Below, piece by piece: positions 1-15,963 of a stretch of DNA of 64,000 nt (within the stretch, counting starts at the first letter, position 1; each line of letters begins with the position of its first letter). Source of the stretch: CAVVJA01 sp963801715 (GTDB lineage Bacteria > Actinomycetota > Actinomycetes > Mycobacteriales > Jatrophihabitantaceae); contig CAWDGB010000010.1 in the NCBI GenBank assembly GCA_963801715.1, positions 248,001 through 312,000 of the forward strand, given 5' to 3'. The position numbers and the translations under genes are program-made. The notes under the pieces are model-generated. The model was given only the letters and a program-made list of their open reading frames with translations. It ran no database searches and was not told the origin of the DNA.

Positions 1-837
1 GGCTACGGCTGGCATACCGAGCCGATGCTGCAGTTTGCGGCCGAGAGCGCGACGAGCGAAGCGATGCGCACCGATCTGACGGTGACCGCGCCCGCAGCGG
101 ACACCGTTCTCGCCTCCGGCAACCCCACGACTGGCGACCGGGACGGCGATATGCGGGTCTGGCACGCCACGCTGGACGCTGCTCGGGACGTCAGCGTGGC
201 CGTCGGCCCGTTCCAGGTCAGCGATACCAAGGTCGGTGCGGTGGCGCTGCGCGTCGGCGCACCCGACACGGCCATCCGGGACGCGCTCGTCTCGGAGTTC
301 CGTCGAGCGATCAGCGAGCTCTCCCGCCGGTTCGGGCCGTTTCCGTTCCCCTCCCTGTCGGTCGCGCGTGTCCCGGAGGAGGGCGGCGGGATCGAGTATC
401 CGGGCGCTATCCAGATGCTGACGTCGGCCAACTTCGTCGCCGTTCACGAGACCGCCCACCAGTGGTTCTACGCGATGGTCGGCGACTCCCAGGCTGAGCA
501 CGCGTGGCTTGACGAGGCCTTCGCGACGTACGCCGAGCAGTTGGTCGACGGCACGCGGCCGGCGAGAGGCGACCTTGCGTTGCCTGGCCCGGTCGACCGA
601 CCGACGGCGGACTACGGCGCGGACGCCCAGGACTATTACCGCGTCACCTACGGCAAGGGCGCGGCCGCGCTCCGGGCCGCACGCGACGCGGCGGGACCGG
701 CGGCGTTCGACGCAGCGATCCGCTGCTATGTCAACGCCAATGCGTGGCGCATCGCCGAGCCGTCCGACCTGGCGAACGCGCTTCGGGACTTGCCCGCAGC
801 GCTGCGCGTCCTCGAAACGGCAGGCGCGCTGCGCTGA
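1..837 (+). CDS. M1 family zinc metallopeptidase, C-terminal part (5' end outside window)
   Basis: The frame is open from base 1 and ends at TGA 835-837; the N-terminus lies upstream of the window. The zinc-binding HEXXH motif is HETAH, encoded at 445-459, followed by WF as usual in M1 aminopeptidases. The third zinc ligand is the Glu in WLDEAF (codon 514-516), 23 residues after the first His, which is the family spacing. A GGGIEYPG stretch upstream resembles the M1 GAMEN substrate-binding region but is not canonical. The protein probably trims N-terminal residues from peptides. The next gene, aspC, is convergent and ends 22 bases away. Confidence 0.85.
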   Translation, partial: GYGWHTEPMLQFAAESATSEAMRTDLTVTAPAADTVLASGNPTTGDRDGDMRVWHATLDAARDVSVAVGPFQVSDTKVGAVALRVGAPDTAIRDALVSEFRRAISELSRRFGPFPFPSLSVARVPEEGGGIEYPGAIQMLTSANFVAVHETAHQWFYAMVGDSQAEHAWLDEAFATYAEQLVDGTRPARGDLALPGPVDRPTADYGADAQDYYRVTYGKGAAALRAARDAAGPAAFDAAIRCYVNANAWRIAEPSDLANALRDLPAALRVLETAGALR

Positions 838-859
838 CCTCAGCCAGCACCGGCAATCC

Positions 860-2062
860 TCAGCCAGCGTCCGCAACGAGCTTCGCGATGCGGCCGATGC
901 CCTCAGCCAGGTCGTCGTCGCCCAACGCATAGGACAGCCGGACGTATCCGGGGGTACCGAAGGCCTCGCCTGGGACGACAGCCACTTCGGCCTCGTCGAG
1001 GATCAGAGCCGCGAGCGCTGTGGACGAGTTCGCCACCCGTCCGCGCAGCGGTCGGCCGAGCAGTCCCTTGACCGACGGGTAGGCGTAGAACGCCCCCTGC
1101 GGCTCGGGACAGACGATTCCTGGGATGTCCGAGAGCAGCGCCACCATCGTCCGTCGGCGCCGATCGAACGCCTCGCGCATCTCCCGGACCGCCGACAGGT
1201 CGCCGCGAACCGCGGCGAGCGCCGCCGCCTGGGACACGTTGGCCACGTTGGAGGTGGTGTGCGACTGCAGATTGGTCGCTGCCTTCACGACGTCGGCGGG
1301 GCCGATCAGCCAACCAACACGCCAGCCGGTCATCGCGTACGTCTTGGCGACTCCGTTGACGACCACGATCCGGTCGCCAAGCTCCGGAACCGCGGTAGCC
1401 ATCGAGACGTGCCGCGCGTCCCCGTACACGAGGTGCTCGTAGATCTCGTCCGTGATGACCCAGAGATCCCGCTCCGCCGCCCAGCGCCCGATCGCAGCGA
1501 CCTGATCGGGCGGATAGACGGCACCGGTGGGATTGGACGGCGACACGAACAGCAGCACCTTCGTCCGCGCGGTTCGTGCGGCCTCGAGCTGCTCCACCGT
1601 CGCGAGATATCCGGCCGTCTCATCGGTGGCTACGGTCACCTGCACTCCGCCGGCGAGCTGGATCGCCTCGGGGTAAGTCGTCCAGTACGGGGCAACGACC
1701 AGCACCTCGTCACCCGGATCGAGGAGTGTTGCGAACGCGTTGTAGATGGCTTGCTTGCCGCCGTTGGTGATGAGGACCTGACCGGCCTGCACCGCGTAGC
1801 CAGAGTCCCGCAGCGTCTTGGCCGCTACGGCGTCGCGGAGCGCCGGCAATCCGGCGACCGGCGTGTAGTGGTGGAAGGCCGGGATGCGGGCGGCCTCGAC
1901 GGCGGCCGCCACGATGTAGTCCGGCGTTGCGAAGTCGGGCTCGCCGGCACCGAAACCGATCACCGGGTGCCCGGCGGTCTTGAGCGCCTTCGCCTTGGCG
2001 TCGACAGCCAGCGTCGCCGACTCGCCGATGGCGCCGATGCGATCAGAAATGCGTACACCCAT
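860..2062 (-). CDS. aspC: Pyridoxal-phosphate aspartate aminotransferase, class I
   Basis: This 400-residue protein has the class I aminotransferase layout. N177 lies in SPSNPTGAVY, D205 in DEIYEHLVY, and the Schiff-base lysine is K240 in VNGVAKTYAMTGWRVGW. A conserved Arg of the substrate carboxylate site lies near the end in YVRLSYA. It should interconvert aspartate and 2-oxoglutarate with oxaloacetate and glutamate in the cytosol. The ATG start fits the family N-terminus (VRISDRIGAIGESATLAVDAKAKAL). An aminotransferase next to tRNA-Trp/secE is a familiar actinobacterial arrangement. It is transcribed away from secE, and the 317-base gap to tRNA-Trp (2063-2379) holds no gene that I can see. 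Confidence 0.93.
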   Translation of the reverse strand: MGVRISDRIGAIGESATLAVDAKAKALKTAGHPVIGFGAGEPDFATPDYIVAAAVEAARIPAFHHYTPVAGLPALRDAVAAKTLRDSGYAVQAGQVLITNGGKQAIYNAFATLLDPGDEVLVVAPYWTTYPEAIQLAGGVQVTVATDETAGYLATVEQLEAARTARTKVLLFVSPSNPTGAVYPPDQVAAIGRWAAERDLWVITDEIYEHLVYGDARHVSMATAVPELGDRIVVVNGVAKTYAMTGWRVGWLIGPADVVKAATNLQSHTTSNVANVSQAAALAAVRGDLSAVREMREAFDRRRRTMVALLSDIPGIVCPEPQGAFYAYPSVKGLLGRPLRGRVANSSTALAALILDEAEVAVVPGEAFGTPGYVRLSYALGDDDLAEGIGRIAKLVADAG

Positions 2063-2269
2063 GCGTCTATCGTCGCAGAGCGAGCCGTGCGCTTTTGCCG
2101 CGCGCGCTCGGTCCCCCTTAGTCGCGGCCGGAGTTTGATCTTGCTCGAGATCCCGGCCGCACGCGATGCCGGAATGCCGGCGGTCCCGCCAACGTTTTGA
2201 TTAGTGTCGCCTGTCGGTTGAGCGTGGTGTGCGGGTGCGCCGACACCGAACGGGGCCGTAGCGAGCGAG

Positions 2270-2299
2270 TTGGAGCGCGCCGCGGCGGCCCCGTACACT
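2270..2299 (+). promoter_or_regulatory. Predicted sigma-A promoter for tRNA-Trp/secE/nusG
   Basis: TTGGAG (2270-2275) and TACACT (2294-2299) are separated by 18 bases, and the -10 box matches the actinobacterial TANNNT pattern. It lies about 80 bases upstream of the tRNA. It is the best candidate in the 2063-2379 gap; the rest of that gap shows nothing else. Confidence 0.5.
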
Positions 2300-2379
2300 C
2301 GATCTGGGGTCCATCGGGGCCTTGCGTCAGCATGCGCCGAATGGGTGCCCGCCGGCCAAGTCGCCTGGTCCCTGCGTGT

Positions 2380-2452
2380 AGGGGCGTGGCTCAATTGGTA
2401 GAGCACCGGTCTCCAAAACCGGCGGTTGCAGGTTCGAGTCCTGTCGCCCCTG
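2380..2452 (+). tRNA. trnW: tRNA-Trp (anticodon CCA)
   Basis: A full cloverleaf can be folded. The acceptor arm AGGGGCG pairs with CGCCCCT, and the anticodon stem CCGGT/ACCGG encloses the loop CTCCAAA with anticodon CCA at 2413-2415. The T-arm contains GGTTCGAGTCC. The discriminator is G2452 and the CCA tail is not encoded. It lies 81 bases before secE, the common actinobacterial context. Confidence 0.97.
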
Positions 2453-2533
2453 CGGACGTGGCGCGTCAGGACGCGCGGAGGGGTGAACCGATCGCCCGTT
2501 GACGGAGGTCAGCGGCATCCGAGAGGAGAGCGT

Positions 2534-2770
2534 GTGACGCAGACTCGCACCGAGGCACCCTCGGCGCGGAGCGCGAGCGCCGGGCGCGGCGGCCGCATCG
2601 GACGGTTCCTGCGCGAGGTCATCTCCGAGCTGCGCAAGGTGCTTTGGCCTTCACGGAACGAGCTGGTCACCTACACCATCGTGGTGATCGTCTTCGTCGT
2701 GGTGATGGTCTCCATCGTGGCCGGCTTGGACGTCGGATTCGCCAAGCTCGTGCTCGAGGTGTTCGGCTAG
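2534..2770 (+). CDS. secE: Preprotein translocase subunit SecE
   Basis: This 78-residue protein has a basic N-terminal half, the SecE signature FLREVISELRKVLWPSRNEL and one C-terminal membrane helix (about residues 47-68). It is the small clamp subunit of SecYEG in the cytoplasmic membrane. The GTG at 2534 is chosen because GAGAGGAGAG (2521-2530) lies just upstream and the protein starts cleanly; the frame is open further upstream only through the tRNA. nusG follows, probably in the same transcript. Confidence 0.95.
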   Translation: MTQTRTEAPSARSASAGRGGRIGRFLREVISELRKVLWPSRNELVTYTIVVIVFVVVMVSIVAGLDVGFAKLVLEVFG

Positions 2771-2821
2771 CCCGGAACCGGCCCATTTGTGACTGCTTAC
2801 GTTCATCAAGGAAGAGAGACT

Positions 2822-3826
2822 GTGCCCGACTACCAGAGCGCGACCTCCTCGGCGGAGGCCGGTGAGCCGCGCGACCTGCTCGCCGAACCGGACGCACCGG
2901 AGGATCGCGCCGACGAGGAAAGTACCGACATCGCGAGCGCCGCGCGGGCGCTGGGTGCCGATTCGTCCGAGGCCGCCGACCTTGCTGGCGCATCACCCAC
3001 CGAAGCCGAGTTCGAGTCCGACGGCATCGTCGAACCAGCGACCGCTGGCCAGCCCGAGGCGGCCGAGGGTGTGGAAGCGCCCCGGCTCATCGAGGTCGAA
3101 CCTGACCAGACGGTCGAGGTAACGGCTGGCGCCGAGCCCGCGGTCGCGACTGCGGTTACGGCCTCCGAGCAGATCCCGCTCGAGCAGAGCGAAGTCGAGG
3201 AGAGCGAGGTCGAGGCGGAAGACCCGGTCGAGGCCTTGCGCCGTGAACTGCGTACTGCGTTCGGTGACTGGTACGTGGTCCACTCCTACGCCGGCTACGA
3301 GAACAAGGTGAAGACCAACCTGGAGAGCCGGATCTCGAGTCTCGACATGGAGGACTACATCTTCCAGGTCGAGGTGCCGACCGAGGACGTCGTCGAGATC
3401 AAGAACGGCAAGCGCCAGCAGGTCCAGCGCAAGGTGTTCCCCGGCTACATCCTGGTTCGGATGGACCTCAACGACGAGTCATGGGGTGCGGTGCGCAACA
3501 CCCCCGGTGTCACCGGGTTTGTGGGCGCCACCTCCCGCCCGTCGCCGCTGTCGATCGATGAGGTCGTGAAGATCTTGGCGCCGGCCACCCAGCGAGCCGA
3601 CCGGCAGGCTCGCGGCGGAACGGCAGGCCCCGCGGACAAGCCGAAGGTCGAGATCGTCGACTTCACGATCGGAGAGTCGGTGACGGTCATGGACGGTCCG
3701 TTCGCGACCCTGCCGGCCACGATCAACGAGATCGATACGTTGCATCAGAAACTCAAGGTGCTGGTGTCGATCTTCGGCCGCGAGACCCCGGTCGAGCTGG
3801 CGTTCAGCCAGGTCTCGAAGCTCTAG
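2822..3826 (+). CDS. nusG: Transcription termination/antitermination factor NusG
   Basis: The protein has 334 residues. About the first 145 are an acidic, low-complexity Glu/Ala/Asp extension. The NGN domain begins at DWYVVHSYAGYENKVKTNLESRI and the C-terminal KOW domain contains FTIGESVTVMDGPFATLPATI. NusG binds RNA polymerase beta' and links transcription with Rho and with ribosomal S10. The GTG at 2822 is preferred over an in-frame GTG at 2789 because AAGGAAGAGAG lies just before it. Long acidic N-termini are usual in actinobacterial NusG. rplK follows after 34 bases. Confidence 0.95.
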   Translation: MPDYQSATSSAEAGEPRDLLAEPDAPEDRADEESTDIASAARALGADSSEAADLAGASPTEAEFESDGIVEPATAGQPEAAEGVEAPRLIEVEPDQTVEVTAGAEPAVATAVTASEQIPLEQSEVEESEVEAEDPVEALRRELRTAFGDWYVVHSYAGYENKVKTNLESRISSLDMEDYIFQVEVPTEDVVEIKNGKRQQVQRKVFPGYILVRMDLNDESWGAVRNTPGVTGFVGATSRPSPLSIDEVVKILAPATQRADRQARGGTAGPADKPKVEIVDFTIGESVTVMDGPFATLPATINEIDTLHQKLKVLVSIFGRETPVELAFSQVSKL

Positions 3827-3860
3827 ATCATCCAACGCACAAAGACAGGAAAGCCAGGAA

Positions 3861-4295
3861 ATGCCTCCCAAGAAGAAGAAACTGACGGCGGTCATCAAGC
3901 TGCAGATCCAGGCCGGCGCCGCCAACCCCGCACCGCCGGTCGGGCCTGCCCTTGGGCAGCACGGCGTCAACATCATGGAGTTCTGCAAGGCCTACAACGC
4001 GGCGACCGAATCGCAGCGCGGCCAGATCGTCCCGGTCGAGATCTCGGTGTACGAGGACCGGTCGTTCACGTTCGTCACCAAGACGCCACCCGCCGCGCGT
4101 CTCTTGCTCAAAGCGGCAGGTGTCGAGAAGGGCAGCGGGGAACCGCAGAAGACGAAGGTCGCCAAGGTCACGATGGACCAGGTCCGGGAGATCGCGAAGA
4201 CGAAAATGGAAGACCTGAACGCCAAGGACGTGGACAACGCCGCGAAGATCATCGCCGGCACCGCACGATCGATGGGCATCACCGTCGAGGGCTGA
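3861..4295 (+). CDS. rplK: 50S ribosomal protein L11
   Basis: At 144 residues it has normal length and the L11 signature [36 protein letters not shown]11 binds the GTPase-associated centre of 23S rRNA and is the contact for thiopeptide antibiotics; the proline-rich N-terminal domain is intact. A purine-rich AGGAAAGCCAGGAA tract precedes the ATG. It forms the L11-L1 pair with rplA. Confidence 0.98.
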
Positions 4296-4429
4296 CCTCG
4301 ACGTCCGTCTGATATCAGGCGGCGCTGGCGGTGGATCAGTTGGCGTCGCCCGATCCGGGCAGAGCACCTGTGGGAGGGCGCCGAGGGTCGGCGCCTGCTC
4401 GACCACGACTGCGAAATGGAGCATCACGC

Positions 4430-5149
4430 GTGAAGCACAGCAAGGGCTATCGGCAGGCCGCAGAACTCGTCGACGCAGGCCGTGTCTACAGCCCGCTCGA
4501 GGCGGCCAATCTGGCCAAGACGACGTCACCGACCAAGTTCGACGGCACCGTCGAAGTCGCGCTTCGGCTCGGCGTTGACCCTCGCAAGGCCGACCAGATG
4601 GTGCGCGGCACCGTCAATCTGCCGCATGGCACCGGAAAGACCGCCCGCGTCATCGTCTTCGCTACCGGCGACAAGGCCGCCGAGGCGGAAGCCGCTGGCG
4701 CCGACCGGGTCGGCAGCGACGATCTGATCGCAGATATCCAAGGGGGTTTCCTCGATTTCGACGCCGCGATCGCCACGCCGGACCAGATGGCCAAGGTCGG
4801 CCGGATCGCTCGAATTCTCGGCCCCCGCGGCCTGATGCCGAATCCGAAGACGGGCACGGTGACCCCGGACGTCGCCAAGGCGGTATCCGACATCAAGGGC
4901 GGCAAGATCAGTTTCCGGGTCGACAAGCAGGCCAACCTGCACCTGGTGATCGGCAAGACCTCGTTCAGCGTGCAGCAGCTGGTGGAGAACTATGCCGCGG
5001 CTCTCGAAGAGGTCATGCGCGCGAAACCATCAGCGGCGAAGGGCAGATATCTGAAGAAGGTCACCTTCGCCACCACGATGGGGCCGGGCATTCCGGTGGA
5101 CGCCAACCGCACCCGGAACATGCTCGAGGACGTCAGCACCTCGGCCTGA
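4430..5149 (+). CDS. rplA: 50S ribosomal protein L1
   Basis: The 239-residue protein carries hallmark L1 segments: VRGTVNLPHGTGKTARVIVFA, ILGPRGLMPNPKTGTV and KANLH-like QANLHLVIGKTSF. It forms the mobile L1 stalk at the E-site and represses its own operon in bacteria studied. The GTG at 4430 (MKHSKGYRQAAELVD) matches the family N-terminus. The upstream in-frame extension from 4331 has no homology and is not used. Confidence 0.97.
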   Translation: MKHSKGYRQAAELVDAGRVYSPLEAANLAKTTSPTKFDGTVEVALRLGVDPRKADQMVRGTVNLPHGTGKTARVIVFATGDKAAEAEAAGADRVGSDDLIADIQGGFLDFDAAIATPDQMAKVGRIARILGPRGLMPNPKTGTVTPDVAKAVSDIKGGKISFRVDKQANLHLVIGKTSFSVQQLVENYAAALEEVMRAKPSAAKGRYLKKVTFATTMGPGIPVDANRTRNMLEDVSTSA

Positions 5150-5204
5150 ACGGGTCAGCGGGCCCGCTGTCGCGAGCGATTGGCAGCCTGGGCCGCCCGG
5201 TGCG

Positions 5205-5345
5205 TACTATCACCGCAGTTCCACCAAAGACCGCTGGTCGTCGCGTACGTCTACGCGACCGAACGCCTCCGGAGCGCCGGAGCGGCCCGCGCAGGTAGGA
5301 CGGTTCGGCTCTGCCGCCCCGTGCCCTGCGCCGGGGCGTTCTCGT
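5205..5345 (+). ncRNA. Ribosomal protein L10 leader (rplJ-rplL autoregulatory RNA)
   Basis: The stretch between rplA and rplJ contains blocks familiar from actinobacterial L10 leaders (Rfam family L10_leader): AAAGACCGCTGGTCG (5226-5240), a GCCTCCGGAGCGCCGGAGC-type hairpin, and CCCGCGCAGGTAGGACGG (about 5286-5303). It ends in a GC-rich hairpin (arms CGCCCCG 5315-5321 and CGGGGCG 5332-5338) followed by TTCTCGTCTCTCT. The L10(L12) complex would bind here and control translation or attenuation. Boundaries are approximate. Confidence 0.75.
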
Positions 5346-5387
5346 CTCTCTCGGTGTGGCCAGCCCGAGACGCCGAGAGGAGGAATC

Positions 5388-5967
5388 ATGCCGAATGCCG
5401 AGAAGGTCACCGCGGTAGCCGATATTGCCGAGAAGGTTCAGCCAAGCCTCCGCCGCGCTGATCACGGAGTACCGCGGCCTCACCGTGAAGCAAGTCACCG
5501 ATCTGCGCCGGACGCTGGGCAACGAGGCTACCTACGCCATCGTCAAGAACACGCTGACCAAGCGCGCGGCCCAGGATGCCGGCGTCGTTCTCGACGAGAG
5601 CCTGCTCGTCGGCCCGACAGCTATCGCGTTCGTGACGGGTGACCCCGTCGTCGCCGCGAAAGGCCTGCGGGACTTCGCGCGCGCCAACCCGCTGCTGGTG
5701 ATCAAGGGCGGCGTACTGGACGGAAAGACGCTCAGCGCGGCCGAGGTCGCGCGGATTGCCGACCTGGAGTCGCGAGAGGTCATGCTCGCGAGGCTCGCTG
5801 GGGCGATGCAGGCGCTGCCGAGCCGCGCGGCCGCGCTCTTCCAAGCCCCGCTCGCCCAGATGGCTCGTCTGGCGAAAGCCCTTGAGGACAAGCAGGCAGC
5901 GGGCGGTTCCGCTGCTGCCACCGCAGACCAGCCGCATCCCGAAACCCCCGCCGAGCCGGCGGAATAA
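5388..5967 (+). CDS. rplJ: 50S ribosomal protein L10, with one-base frameshift
   Basis: Two frames make one L10. The ATG at 5388 (after GAGAGGAGG) gives MPNAEKVTAVADIAEK; the frame from about 5437 gives FSQASAALITEYRGLTVKQV and continues to the stop at 5967. The join is near AGAAGGTTCAG (5431-5441). Removing one G or T there restores a 192-residue L10. L10 anchors L7/L12 dimers on the ribosome stalk and binds the leader RNA upstream. The C-terminus carries an Ala/Pro-rich tail. An essential gene with a single extra base suggests a sequence error, not a real null. Confidence 0.9.
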
Positions 5968-6021
5968 CCCACCGATACACCTGCCGGCTCACCCGGCGAC
6001 ATACAGAAAGGACGCCATATC

Positions 6022-6412
6022 ATGGCGAAGCTCAGCACCGACGAGCTGCTCGGCGCGTTCAAGGAAATGACCCTGCTCGAGCTGTCGGACTTCGTGAAGC
6101 AGTTCGAAGAGACCTTCGACGTGACCGCGGCGGCGCCGGCCGCCGTCGTGCAAGCTGCACCGGGCGGTCCCGCGGCGCCGGCGGACGTCGAGGAGGAGAA
6201 GGACGAATTCGACGTCATCCTCGAGGCTGCGGGCGAGAAGAAGATCCAGGTCATCAAGGAGGTCCGCACGCTTGACCAGCCTGGGCCTGAAGGAGGCCAA
6301 GGATCTTGTCGACGGCGCTCCCAAGCCAGTCCTCGAGAAGGTCAACAAGGAGGCCGCCGACAAGGCCAAGGAGGCCTTGGAGGGTGCCGGCGCCACCGTC
6401 ACGCTCAAGTAG
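6022..6412 (+). CDS. rplL: 50S ribosomal protein L7/L12, with one-base frameshift
   Basis: The N-terminal dimerisation domain (MAKLSTDELLGAFKEMTLLEL) and Ala/Pro hinge are in one frame. At GCACGCTTGACC (6267-6278) the reading moves by one base, and the L12 C-terminal domain continues in another frame (SLGLKEAKDLVDGAPKPVLE) to TAG 6410-6412. Dropping one T of 6272-6273 restores a normal 129-residue L7/L12 (KEVRTLTSLGLKEAKDLVDG). It forms the multi-copy stalk that recruits translational GTPases. AGAAAGGA precedes the ATG. Confidence 0.92.
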
Positions 6413-6428
6413 CTGCGCAACTCTTGCA

Positions 6429-6481
6429 CTGGGATTGTTCGGCCCTCGATGCCTGACACAGTGAGGGTCGAACAATCCCAG
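6429..6481 (+). terminator. Strong hairpin after rplL (terminator or attenuator)
   Basis: The arms CTGGGATTGTTCG...CCCTC (6429-6447) and GAGGGTCGAACAATCCCAG (6463-6481) pair along about 19 bases around a 15-base loop. There is no U-tract. Its position between rplL and rpoB suggests partial termination that sets the ratio of stalk protein to polymerase subunits. Confidence 0.6.
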
Positions 6482-6695
6482 CAAAGCCAACAACAGAGCC
6501 CGGTGTATCGCCGGAAATGCCCCATATAGTGGTATATATCTGCTGTGGCCCTGCGGGCAGGTATGCCGAAGCGCTTGACGGCGGGCCGCCGGCGAGGCAC
6601 AGTTTCCACGGACCTGCGATCAGCCCGCGGAAAGCCTCCCCGAAGGCAGCGGAGCGGCGGGCGACGTAGGCTCACGGCCCCCCGAGGGTGAGGCC

Positions 6696-6724
6696 TTGCT
6701 TGGCATGCCCAACTTTGTTACTCT
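6696..6724 (+). promoter_or_regulatory. Possible internal promoter for rpoBC
   Basis: TTGCTT (6696-6701) and TACTCT (6719-6724) are spaced by 17 bases and fit the sigma-A pattern. The 6413-6831 spacer (419 bases) otherwise holds the hairpin at 6429 and an AT-rich ATATAGTGGTATATAT stretch near 6523, but no gene. Confidence 0.4.
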
Positions 6725-6831
6725 TGGATGTTGCGCTGCCTTCTGACACCTCTGCGGCCCGTGACGGGTCCTCTTCGTGATGCCCGAAGGTAGCCCCCGC
6801 AGTCTCACTTTTGTCCTCGGAAGGACGAGTC

Positions 6832-10279
<3,448 letters not shown>

Positions 10280-10327
10280 CCGCCTCCCGCTTCGCACCCA
10301 AGAAGTACCATAGAAAGAAGGACAAAG

Positions 10328-14236
<3,909 letters not shown>

Positions 14237-14248
14237 CCGCCGTCAGCG

Positions 14249-14300
14249 ATCGGGGACGGAGGTGCTCGCCTCGCGAGCATTTCCGTCCCCGATTTGCGTT
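14249..14300 (+). terminator. Terminator after rpoC
   Basis: ATCGGGGACGGA-GG-TGCTCGC (14249-14269) pairs completely with GCGAGCA-TT-TCCGTCCCCGAT (14273-14293) around a three-base loop, giving about 21 pairs including two G-U. It is followed by TTGCGTTTG. It marks the end of the rpoBC unit. Confidence 0.85.
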
Positions 14301-14325
14301 TGCCTTCCGACCGCATTTCGGTCGT

Positions 14326-14369
14326 GATCTTGGACTTGTAGCCCTGGGCGCGACGGTAAGTCCAAGATC
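14326..14369. terminator. Second hairpin between convergent rpoC and hpnO-like gene
   Basis: GATCTTGGACTT (14326-14337) and AAGTCCAAGATC (14358-14369) are perfect inverted repeats with a 20-base loop. Because rpoC and the aminotransferase converge here, the symmetric hairpin can act for the leftward gene or for both directions. A related GATCTTGATG/CATCAAGATC hairpin follows tuf. Confidence 0.55.
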
Positions 14370-14437
14370 ATCGCAGAGGATCGGGAGTGCAGGAATGGGC
14401 GAGGGGTCGCAACCGGCGATTGGCGCGTCGAGCTCAG

Positions 14438-15814
14438 CTAGTGGGCGCGCGACTGCTTGATCAGGGACTTGCCGAAATCCCAGATCATCGCGTTGCCGGC
14501 ATGTGCCTCGTCCATCACCGACACGAACGCGGTGAGGAAGCGATCCACCTCGGCCTCGCCGATGATCAGCGGCGGGATCAGCTTGATCACCTCCAAGTGG
14601 TCGCCGGAGACTTGAGTAAGGATGCCGTGCTTGTGATAGAGCGCGTGCACGATCAGCTGCGCGAACAGGCCTTTGCGGGCCGCCTGTAGCGCCATCCACG
14701 ACGCCCGCAATCGCCACGACGAGGGGCGGCCGAACTCGATGCCGATCATCAGGCCGCGACCGCGAACGTCGGCGAGCAGTTCATATCGATCGACGAGCTC
14801 GGTCAACCGTGACAGCAGCAGGTCGCCCATCTTTCGCGCGTTGGCGACAACGGCCTCCTGCTCGAAAACCTGCAGGGTGGCCAGCCCGGCCGCCATGGCC
14901 TGGGCGTTCGACCCGAATGTGGAGTCGTGGACGAGTACCCGGTCCATTGACGAGTAGACCTTCTGGAATATCCAGTCCCGGCCGAGCGTCGCGCCCACCG
15001 GTACATAGCCGCCCGACAGTGCCTTGGCAACCGCGACCAGATCCGGTTGCACGGACTCGTGGTCGTAGGCATAGAAGTCGCCCGTGCGCCCCAGCCCGCA
15101 TTGCACTTCGTCCGCGATGAGCAGGGCCTTGTGGCTGGCCAGCAACTCCGCCGCGGCGGGTAGAAACCCGGGTGGGCTCACCGCGACGCCTTTGCCTTGA
15201 ATGGGTTCGATGAGGAATCCGGCGACGTCTCCCTTCGCGAGTTCGTGTCGCAGCCGATCGATATCCCCGAACGGGATCACCGTGTCGGGGAGCAGCGGGT
15301 CGAAGCCGCGGCGGAATTCCTTGGCTCCGTTGACCGAGAGGGAACCCGCGGTCAACCCGTGGAACGCGTGGTCGCAATAGACAATGCGTCGGCGGCCAGT
15401 GGCGTAACGGGCGAATTTCAGCGCGGCCTCGACGGCCTCGGTGCCGCTATTGCCGAAGTAGGCCCGATCCAGGTGCGGTGTCGTAGCGAGCAGCCGCTCG
15501 GCCAGTACGCCGGCAAGCGGCGGCGCGTCGAACTGCGTCAGGTCGGCAAGATCGGCATCGATGACATCGTGAATGGCCTGGCGGACGACCGGATGGTGGC
15601 GCCCGAGAGCGAACACCCCGAAGCCAGCGAGCATGTCGAGGTATTCGCGGCCGTCCGCGTCGTAGAGGTAGGCCCCTGAGGCGCGCGTGTAGAACTGATC
15701 GAACCCGATAGTGTGCAGCATGCGCGACAGCTGGGGGTTGAGATATCTCTGCTGCAACGCGTAACGTTCCCCGCCGCGCTGCCGCAACACCTCGGTCACG
15801 TCGAACTGATCCAC
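14438..15814 (-). CDS. hpnO: Class III PLP aminotransferase, probable HpnO (aminobacteriohopanetriol formation)
   Basis: The 458-residue protein is a class III (ornithine/acetylornithine-like) aminotransferase. It has GNSGTEAVEAALKFAR near residue 121, the cofactor Asp D235 in LIADEVQCGLGRTG and the Schiff-base lysine K264 in VAVAKALSGG. In hopanoid producers such an enzyme converts the aldehyde derived from ribosylhopane into aminobacteriohopanetriol. The call rests on its place: it is divergent from the hpnC-hpnH operon with 149 bases between starts. Sequence alone does not exclude acetylornithine or putrescine as substrate. Confidence 0.78.
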   Translation of the reverse strand: MDQFDVTEVLRQRGGERYALQQRYLNPQLSRMLHTIGFDQFYTRASGAYLYDADGREYLDMLAGFGVFALGRHHPVVRQAIHDVIDADLADLTQFDAPPLAGVLAERLLATTPHLDRAYFGNSGTEAVEAALKFARYATGRRRIVYCDHAFHGLTAGSLSVNGAKEFRRGFDPLLPDTVIPFGDIDRLRHELAKGDVAGFLIEPIQGKGVAVSPPGFLPAAAELLASHKALLIADEVQCGLGRTGDFYAYDHESVQPDLVAVAKALSGGYVPVGATLGRDWIFQKVYSSMDRVLVHDSTFGSNAQAMAAGLATLQVFEQEAVVANARKMGDLLLSRLTELVDRYELLADVRGRGLMIGIEFGRPSSWRLRASWMALQAARKGLFAQLIVHALYHKHGILTQVSGDHLEVIKLIPPLIIGEAEVDRFLTAFVSVMDEAHAGNAMIWDFGKSLIKQSRAH

Positions 15815-15902
15815 GATCCGTCCCCACTCGTCCGGCCACGGCCGCGCACCTACGATGGTCCGCGGCGCCCCGACGCCGCCGAAACTTGGTGCGTCCTGCG
15901 CA

Positions 15903-15914
15903 CCTAAGCTTAGG
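15903..15914. promoter_or_regulatory. Palindrome in the divergent hpnO/hpnC promoter region
   Basis: CCTAAGCTTAGG is a perfect 12-base palindrome 49 bases before the chosen hpnC start and 88 bases from the hpnO start. Its position between divergent hopanoid genes makes it an operator candidate, but no regulator gene is adjacent and a palindrome of this size can arise by chance. Confidence 0.25.
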
Positions 15915-15963
15915 GAGTAGCGATATTGGGTTTGACCGGAAGAGGGACGGACAGGACGACGCC

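Noticed and set aside
509..2200. Plus-strand open frame of 563 codons over the metallopeptidase end and aspC
   Set aside because: It overlaps two well-supported genes and is Arg-rich without domains, typical of high-GC shadow frames.
6516..6545. ATATAGTGGTATATAT as rpoB promoter
   Set aside because: It is AT-rich with TATAGT, but no -35-like hexamer is found 16-18 bases upstream; the pair at 6696-6724 fits better.
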